From an uncultured Lachnospiraceae bacterium (GTDB taxonomy: Bacteria; Bacillota; Clostridia; Lachnospirales; Lachnospiraceae): DNA of 38,545 nucleotides. Where the stretch lies: positions 1 to 38,545 of the forward strand of contig CACZJL010000018.1 in assembly GCA_902781505.1 (NCBI GenBank). Direction: 5' to 3'. Each line of letters starts with the position of its first letter. The stretch's first letter is position 1. Below, piece by piece: positions 35,464 to 38,545 of this stretch. The position numbers were made by a program, and so were the translations under genes. A model generated the notes under the pieces. That model worked only from the letters and a program-made list of their open reading frames with translations, made no database searches and was not told where the DNA came from.

Positions 35464-35679
35464 TTAAACTCCAGTAACTTTATCTAAATACTCTTCAAAT
35501 AGTTTTCTTTTAAATCTAATATGGCTCCCAATCTCTAACACAAAATCTTCTCCCTGATTTTCATAAGCAATCTGGCGTAATCGCTTCTCTCCTATACCAT
35601 AGTATTCAGCTGCTTCCTGAATGCTCAAAGAGTATTTTCTCCAGAGGGGAACATTTACCTTCATATCCTTTTCACTCAT
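35464..35679 (-). CDS. xis: Excisionase, Tn916 Xis type
   Basis: The 71-residue DNA-binding protein resembles Tn916 Xis. VPLWRKYSLSIQEAAEYYGIGEKRLRQIA forms a winged helix-turn-helix (split here across residues 10-38), and GSHIRFKRKLFEEYLDKV closes the domain. Xis bends DNA at the element ends and directs Int to excision. AAGGAGGG lies seven bases upstream and contains the end of the dnaC-like gene, so the two are coupled. Confidence 0.93.
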   Translation of the reverse strand: MSEKDMKVNVPLWRKYSLSIQEAAEYYGIGEKRLRQIAYENQGEDFVLEIGSHIRFKRKLFEEYLDKVTGV

Positions 35680-35682
35680 ACG

Positions 35683-36507
35683 TTATCCCTCCTTCCCAAA
35701 GATTTCCTTTAAGATTTCATTCTTATGTCTTCCGGATGCTACTCTCTTACTCTCTACAGTCTGCATATGAATCGGTCTGCACATATCAAGAATCCTGTCT
35801 GAGATTCGTGCAAACATAAGCTCCTGCTCTTTTACATTCCTTATGTCTGCCAAATCTAAATTGGTCGTAACAATCAAGGGCTTTCCAGAAGTCCATCTCC
35901 GGTTAATCACATTGCCAATATTCTGCAAAGCAAACTCAGAATTCTGCTCTGCTCCTAAATCATCGATGACAAGAAGTGAGTATGAATCCAACGACTTCAC
36001 ATATTCCTCTGCATCGAATTTTGAGATGTTGGATATTCTGGCAAAGTCTGTCATAAGAACTTTCTTCTCCTGCTCTAATAAAGCATTGGCTATGGCAGCC
36101 GCCATATAGGTCTTTCCTGAGCCCAAATTGCCCCATAGAAGCAGTCCAATATGTTCCTGCCGAACCTTCTCCCAATTTTCTACATAACACTTTGCCATCG
36201 CCATTTGAGGCACGGTGCCATCATCGTTTTCAAAAGTCCAATCCCACATGCGACGGTCTGTAAAACAAATCCCCTTATTTCGTTCCACAAGTTCTATATG
36301 CTCTCGCCTGGCATGTTCTTCACGCTCCCTTTTGATTTTTTCCTCACGGCATTTACATGTGCTTGGGCGTTTATCAGATTTAAAGAACTCGTTGTATTCA
36401 GGAAGCCTGATTTCTAATGGTCCACCACAAAGGGAACAATGTAATAAGCCATCTTCTGCAACATAGCTATCCGGTATATTTTCTCTATTCCAAATTTCAT
36501 TCATCAT
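35683..36507 (-). CDS. DnaC/IstB-like ATPase, helicase loader
   Basis: The 274-residue protein has possible zinc ligands C24, C27, C51 and C53 at the N-terminus, Walker A GNLGSGKT at 126-133 and Walker B LLVIDDLGAE near 175. This is the pattern of DnaC/DnaI-type loaders that place the replicative helicase on an origin. It overlaps the initiator gene stop by one base (TAATG). A transposase-helper IstB role is unlikely because no IstA is adjacent. Together with RepA it suggests autonomous replication of the excised element. Confidence 0.9.
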   Translation of the reverse strand: MMNEIWNRENIPDSYVAEDGLLHCSLCGGPLEIRLPEYNEFFKSDKRPSTCKCREEKIKREREEHARREHIELVERNKGICFTDRRMWDWTFENDDGTVPQMAMAKCYVENWEKVRQEHIGLLLWGNLGSGKTYMAAAIANALLEQEKKVLMTDFARISNISKFDAEEYVKSLDSYSLLVIDDLGAEQNSEFALQNIGNVINRRWTSGKPLIVTTNLDLADIRNVKEQELMFARISDRILDMCRPIHMQTVESKRVASGRHKNEILKEIFGKEG

Positions 36508-36992
36508 TAAAACGTGTCCTCCCCATATTTATAAGATGTTATTGATTCTTGTTTATTATTGTTATTAGTGGCTGATTTTCCGCCCCATGTAGAGGCAGTT
36601 TTCTGACCCTTATACGGTCGGTTTTCTGTCCCTACTACAGGCGATTTTCCGACTATACTTGAGGAAGGAACTTTGACATAAATCATATTTGCACGACCTT
36701 TTCTCATGCGCTTCTTCTCGATCAACCCTGCATCCACAAGTTCCCTCATATTCTCCTTTATCGTACTCAGACTCTTGCCCATTTCCTCAGCCAAATCTTC
36801 AAGTTTATAGTTAATATAAACTCTTCCGAACTCATCCACCTTTCCATTTGTGATGGATAGATTGGAACGATTTAAAAGCTTGGAATATAAAATTGTGGCA
36901 GTGCTGCTAAGCTCACCTCCGTGAAGATCATTTGGAATCACAGAATAATTGGTTAGCTTTGTGCCACGGGTTAAAAACTGTAATGCTTCCAT
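36507..36992 (-). CDS. Replication initiator, RepA N-terminal family
   Basis: The 161-residue protein matches the RepA_N winged-helix domain: SSTATILYSKLLNRSNLS, GKVDEFGRVYINYKLEDLAEEMG, SLSTIKENMRELVDAGLIEKKR and NMIYVKVP. The C-terminal 50 residues are hydrophilic and low in complexity. RepA_N proteins start replication of many Firmicutes plasmids and integrative elements by binding iterons. Start and stop both overlap neighbours by one base. The iteron-like arrays at 37711-38200 are natural candidates for its binding sites. Confidence 0.85.
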   Translation of the reverse strand: MEALQFLTRGTKLTNYSVIPNDLHGGELSSTATILYSKLLNRSNLSITNGKVDEFGRVYINYKLEDLAEEMGKSLSTIKENMRELVDAGLIEKKRMRKGRANMIYVKVPSSSIVGKSPVVGTENRPYKGQKTASTWGGKSATNNNNKQESITSYKYGEDTF

Positions 36993-37675
36993 TAATCTTC
37001 ACCTCCAAATTTTTTCTGTATTTCCTTCAACTCATCCGAGACTCGAAATACCTCAAGTTCCATCTTCCGATATTCGTTTATTGGTATCAGCCCAAGCTTC
37101 ATCTGGAAGAAGATTTTTACCCGCTCTATAAAAGGTAGGCCCTTATCCATGAAATCTCGCTGTTCCAACTGCTGAAGTCTCTTATCGCAGTTATTCGCAA
37201 GTGCCATAACTTTTTCACTAATAACAGTAATAGTCTTCGCAGAATCTTTGCGAAGCTCCAGATTTTCTTTATATGCTCTTGCCTCTTGTTTCTGGCTAAG
37301 TTCTTTAAGTTGGTAATAGTTATCCATCCAATCTGATGTTTCCCCTTTTTGAAAATCATAAAGAACTTCCAATTCTTCCATCTCCTGCCCTCGATAATCA
37401 ATCTTTGAAAAATGTATCACCGAATCTATAGAAGCCTCGAGGATATTCAGTTTTTCCAGATCTATGAAGTATCTTTTTCCATCGCTGCTAATCTTTATCA
37501 AACTGTCTCTGGCATATCGAAAGGCACTCATCTTAGCTCTGGCAGTTGACTCCGGTTTTCCGCACTCATCCATTAAATATTTCTTTGCGCTATCGAAGCT
37601 GTACTCTCCGTCTCCTGCTAAGCAATATAATTCCCAATGATTTCCAAGATGCTTTAATGTTTCTGCAATATTCAT
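36992..37675 (-). CDS. Unknown protein of the element's replication operon
   Basis: I do not recognise this 227-residue protein. It is hydrophilic and mainly helical, with no signal peptide or membrane segment. The first 75 residues look like a small globular, possibly DNA-binding domain (TARAKMSAFRYARDSLIKIS), and the middle (about 115-175) has coiled-coil character. AGGAGG stands upstream of the ATG, and the stop overlaps the RepA start by one base. As first gene of a replication operon behind an iteron-like region it may regulate or assist initiation; that is inference. Confidence 0.75.
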   Translation of the reverse strand: MNIAETLKHLGNHWELYCLAGDGEYSFDSAKKYLMDECGKPESTARAKMSAFRYARDSLIKISSDGKRYFIDLEKLNILEASIDSVIHFSKIDYRGQEMEELEVLYDFQKGETSDWMDNYYQLKELSQKQEARAYKENLELRKDSAKTITVISEKVMALANNCDKRLQQLEQRDFMDKGLPFIERVKIFFQMKLGLIPINEYRKMELEVFRVSDELKEIQKKFGGED

Positions 37676-37678
37676 TAA

Positions 37679-37732
37679 TTAAACCTCCTGTTCTTTCCGC
37701 TCATAATTCATTTGGTTCAGCAAGTGACTCAT
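37679..37732 (-). CDS. Possible 17-codon leader peptide
   Basis: An ATG within the first 70-bp repeat opens MSHLLNQMNYERKEQEV and stops three bases before the 227-residue gene. The ribosome binding site of that gene lies inside its last codons, an arrangement typical of coupled leader peptides. No ribosome binding site is seen for the leader itself. A similar peptide, MVDFSTHMYVERKN, opens at the same place in the third repeat. The evidence is weak. Confidence 0.2.
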   Translation of the reverse strand: MSHLLNQMNYERKEQEV

Positions 37733-37999
37733 TACTAGAAAAATGAAGAATTCTTTTCAATGCTTCTCTTAAATCCTTCACATTACATTTGGGGTGGTTT
37801 TCCGCCCATTACTAAATCAAAAGCAAAATTTCTCAATTTTTTCTTTCAACATACATATGGGTTGAAAAATCAACCATTACTAAACCGAGAAGAATTTTTC
37901 TTTATCCCTTCATCTACTATTTGGAACGAGTCAGAACCGATTACTAAAAAATTCTTATTTCCACCCGTTCAAAATACATATGGGACACATATGATCTGA
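37711..37999. repeat. Four-copy degenerate 64-77-bp repeat array upstream of the replication operon
   Basis: Four copies of T(T/A)TGG followed exactly 20 bases later by ATTACTA occur: 37711/37731, 37788/37808, 37856/37876 and 37920/37940. A fifth T(A)TGG at 37979 lacks the second element. Each copy is preceded by a (C/G)TTCA-like end and an ACAT(A/T)TGG or ATTCATTTGG run. The 15 bases between the two elements differ, but form hairpins in copies 2 and 3. The spacing of copies (77, 68, 64) is not a multiple of three, so it is not coding. It is probably an iteron or copy-control region. Confidence 0.75.
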
Positions 38000-38018
38000 A
38001 TCTGCAGAAATTTTGCGC

Positions 38019-38048
38019 AAAAAAGAAGACAGGTGTTTTCCTGTCTTC
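38019..38048 (-). terminator. Rho-independent terminator 1 of a tandem pair
   Basis: GAAGACAGG (38025-38033) and CCTGTCTTC (38040-38048) form a perfect 9-bp stem with a six-base loop. On the minus strand six T residues follow. It stops minus-strand transcription coming from the right before it reaches the replication operon. Confidence 0.88.
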
Positions 38049-38080
38049 AATCTGCTCTCTTCTTTAATTTTTTTGTAACC

Positions 38081-38112
38081 AAAAAGGAACCTGGTGCATT
38101 TACCAAGTTCCT
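38081..38112 (-). terminator. Rho-independent terminator 2 of a tandem pair
   Basis: On the minus strand AGGAACTTGGT pairs with ACCAGGTTCCT (11 bp with one U-G) around a six-base loop, followed by five T residues. It is upstream of terminator 1 on the same strand. Confidence 0.8.
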
Positions 38113-38141
38113 CGTTCCAACTAATCTGATTCTACTGTAGC

Positions 38142-38239
38142 AGACCCCAATTTCAAAAAAAAGGGCCATTAGGGACCATTTAGGGCCATTAAGGACCATT
38201 GGGAACCAAGTTTTATACAAACAATAAACACTGGGGTCT
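38142..38239. repeat. 8-bp inverted repeat enclosing the iterons
   Basis: AGACCCCA (38142-38149) and TGGGGTCT (38232-38239) are perfectly complementary and lie 82 bp apart on either side of the 10-bp iteron array. They could close a large cruciform or stem-loop. Confidence 0.5.
38161..38200. repeat. 10-bp tandem iterons
   Basis: Four consecutive 10-bp units end in CCATT: aagggccatt, agggaccatt, tagggccatt and aaggaccatt (38161-38200). A degenerate fifth, gggaacca, follows. On the minus strand the consensus is AATGGYCCYT. A strict period near one helical turn puts every unit on the same DNA face, as in initiator-binding iterons. Confidence 0.85.
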
Positions 38240-38254
38240 TAGGGAGCGCCCTAA
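38239..38254. repeat. Short palindrome next to the iterons
   Basis: TTAGGG and CCCTAA (38239-38244, 38249-38254) form a perfect 6-bp inverted repeat around AGCG. It starts on the last base of the enclosing inverted repeat. Confidence 0.5.
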
Positions 38255-38260
38255 CAAGTA

Positions 38261-38279
38261 TATTTTGTCAGACAAAATA
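38261..38279. promoter_or_regulatory. 19-bp dyad, probable operator
   Basis: TATTTTGTC and GACAAAATA are perfect 9-bp arms around a single A. Outside it, CAAG and CTTG continue the symmetry imperfectly. On the minus strand a TATACT lies beside it. It looks like the site of a dimeric repressor, for instance a Cro/CI-type regulator of the element, whose gene is not in the window. Confidence 0.6.
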
Positions 38280-38307
38280 CGTATCTTGCAATAAAAAATA
38301 AAGATAA

Positions 38308-38434
38308 GTGTAACAGGTGTATCAGCTAATGCAGAAGACTCTCAAAGTATTGAAAATACTGATGTTACAGGTGATACAGCAATTTATTAGAAAAAATGAA
38401 ATGAAACACTTATGTTACACCACTCGTTGTAACA
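38308..38434. repeat. TGTTACA/TGTAACA motif cluster
   Basis: A 19-bp element at 38308-38326 (GTGTAACAGGTGTATCAGC) recurs at 38362-38380 (ATGTTACAGGTGATACAGC) with 14 of 19 bases equal. TGTTACA (38413-38419) and TGTAACA (38428-38434) form a 7-bp inverted repeat around eight bases. The cluster suggests a further binding region of the element. Confidence 0.5.
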
Positions 38435-38451
38435 GTTGTAATTTTTAAGGC

Positions 38452-38544
38452 TCAATCACAAATTTTATGTGATGGCTGATTCCTGACATACTTCTTCCGG
38501 CTCATATCCATGATCTTTAAGAAGAAGTATTCATCATCAGGATA
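38452..38544 (-). CDS. C-terminal end of an unidentified protein (partial)
   Basis: One minus-strand frame is open from the right edge to a TGA at 38452-38454. It encodes 30 residues that begin YPDDEYFFLKIMDMSRKK and end RNQPSHKICD. The composition is protein-like and the other frames are closed, but it is too short to recognise. It would be the next gene of the element; the rest lies outside the window. Confidence 0.45.
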   Translation of the reverse strand, partial: YPDDEYFFLKIMDMSRKKYVRNQPSHKICD

Positions 38545-38545
38545 G

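Larger units (their letters stand above)
37676..38451. other. 776-bp noncoding region of the element
   Basis: This is the only long stretch without a convincing gene. From left to right it holds a four-copy 70-bp repeat array, two minus-strand terminators, 10-bp iterons within an inverted repeat, two palindromes and a TGTTACA cluster. Together with the initiator and loader genes next to it, this is best read as an origin and copy-control region. The plus-strand reading frame at 37760-37999 is an accident of the repeats. Confidence 0.6.
34018..38545. mobile_element. Integrase end of a Tn916-family integrative element (incomplete)
   Basis: From about 34.0 kb to the right edge the window carries Int, Xis, a DnaC-like loader, a RepA_N-like initiator, an unknown protein and a repeat-rich noncoding region. 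Int and Xis resemble those of Tn916 along their length. The element end near the integrase should lie between 33900 and 34018, but the exact att site cannot be set without the other end. Conjugation genes, if any, would lie beyond the window. Confidence 0.75.

Noticed and set aside
37711..37999. CRISPR-like array
   Set aside because: The repeated parts are only 5 and 7 bases, degenerate, unevenly spaced, and no cas gene is near.
37760..37999. Plus-strand 79-residue reading frame over the repeats
   Set aside because: Copies of the repeat fall in different frames (distances 77, 68, 64), there is no ribosome binding site, and the sequence conservation is at DNA level.
38297..38390. Plus-strand remnant frame reading SVTGVSANAEDSQSIENTD
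   Set aside because: No start codon is available after the upstream stop, and the similarity of its two halves reflects the TGTTACAGG DNA repeats.

Overview
The window looks like the chromosome of a Gram-positive anaerobe of the Clostridia, most likely Lachnospiraceae. The grounds are the mcsA-mcsB-clpC and dnaG-rpoD-trmK gene orders, strong GGAGG ribosome binding sites, TTGACA/TATAAT-type promoters with 17-bp spacers, PurO-type IMP cyclohydrolase beside a stand-alone AICAR transformylase, and Tn916-family Int/Xis proteins. The genus cannot be fixed from this sequence alone. About 33.9 kb is ordinary, densely packed core chromosome. The last 4.6 kb is the integrase end of an integrated mobile element that continues past the right edge.

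Layout. 1-275: tandem promoters and leader of an rRNA operon on the minus strand; the 16S gene itself should lie just left of base 1. 276-6366: minus-strand protein quality control and repair (mcsA, mcsB, clpC, a small conserved protein, radA), with no ctsR alongside. 6439-9250: an MOP-family flippase and a shrunken leucyl-tRNA synthetase paralogue. 9407-10288: tyrA (plus). 10323-16112: macromolecular synthesis operon dnaG-rpoD-trmK followed by a TGS/uridine-kinase-like fusion, ended by a clear terminator. 16337-17632: CNNM/CorC-type membrane protein (plus). 17636-22409: murF, ddl, citrate synthase and a DUF1653 protein (minus). 22628-24318: PHP phosphoesterase (plus) convergent with a Cof-type HAD phosphatase. 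24394-27560: purH (transformylase only), purO and pheA. 27685-31563: glycerate utilisation module (GntP-type permease, glycerate kinase, divergent CdaR regulator sharing a palindromic operator). 31610-33899: NUDIX hydrolase, split ThrE exporter and low-molecular-weight tyrosine phosphatase.

Mobile element, about 34.0 kb to the right edge. The genes read minus in a tightly coupled series: unknown 227-aa protein, RepA_N-like initiator, DnaC-like loader, Xis, Int. The stop-start overlaps are one base. The 776 bp behind the first gene carry unusual repeat architecture. There is a four-copy degenerate repeat of 64-77 bp with an exact 20-nt internal spacing. There is also an exact 10-bp tandem iteron array enclosed by an 8-bp inverted repeat, several dyads, and two back-to-back minus-strand terminators with no visible gene feeding them. 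My inference is that this is the replication and copy-control region of an integrative element.

The most unusual items are the repeat arrays of the element, the tandem duplication of sigma region 1.1 in RpoD, the catalytically degenerate LeuRS-like protein, and a 23-bp triplication that has moved the glycerate kinase stop codon. No wholly new multi-gene system can be demonstrated here; the repeat region is the best candidate for something undescribed.
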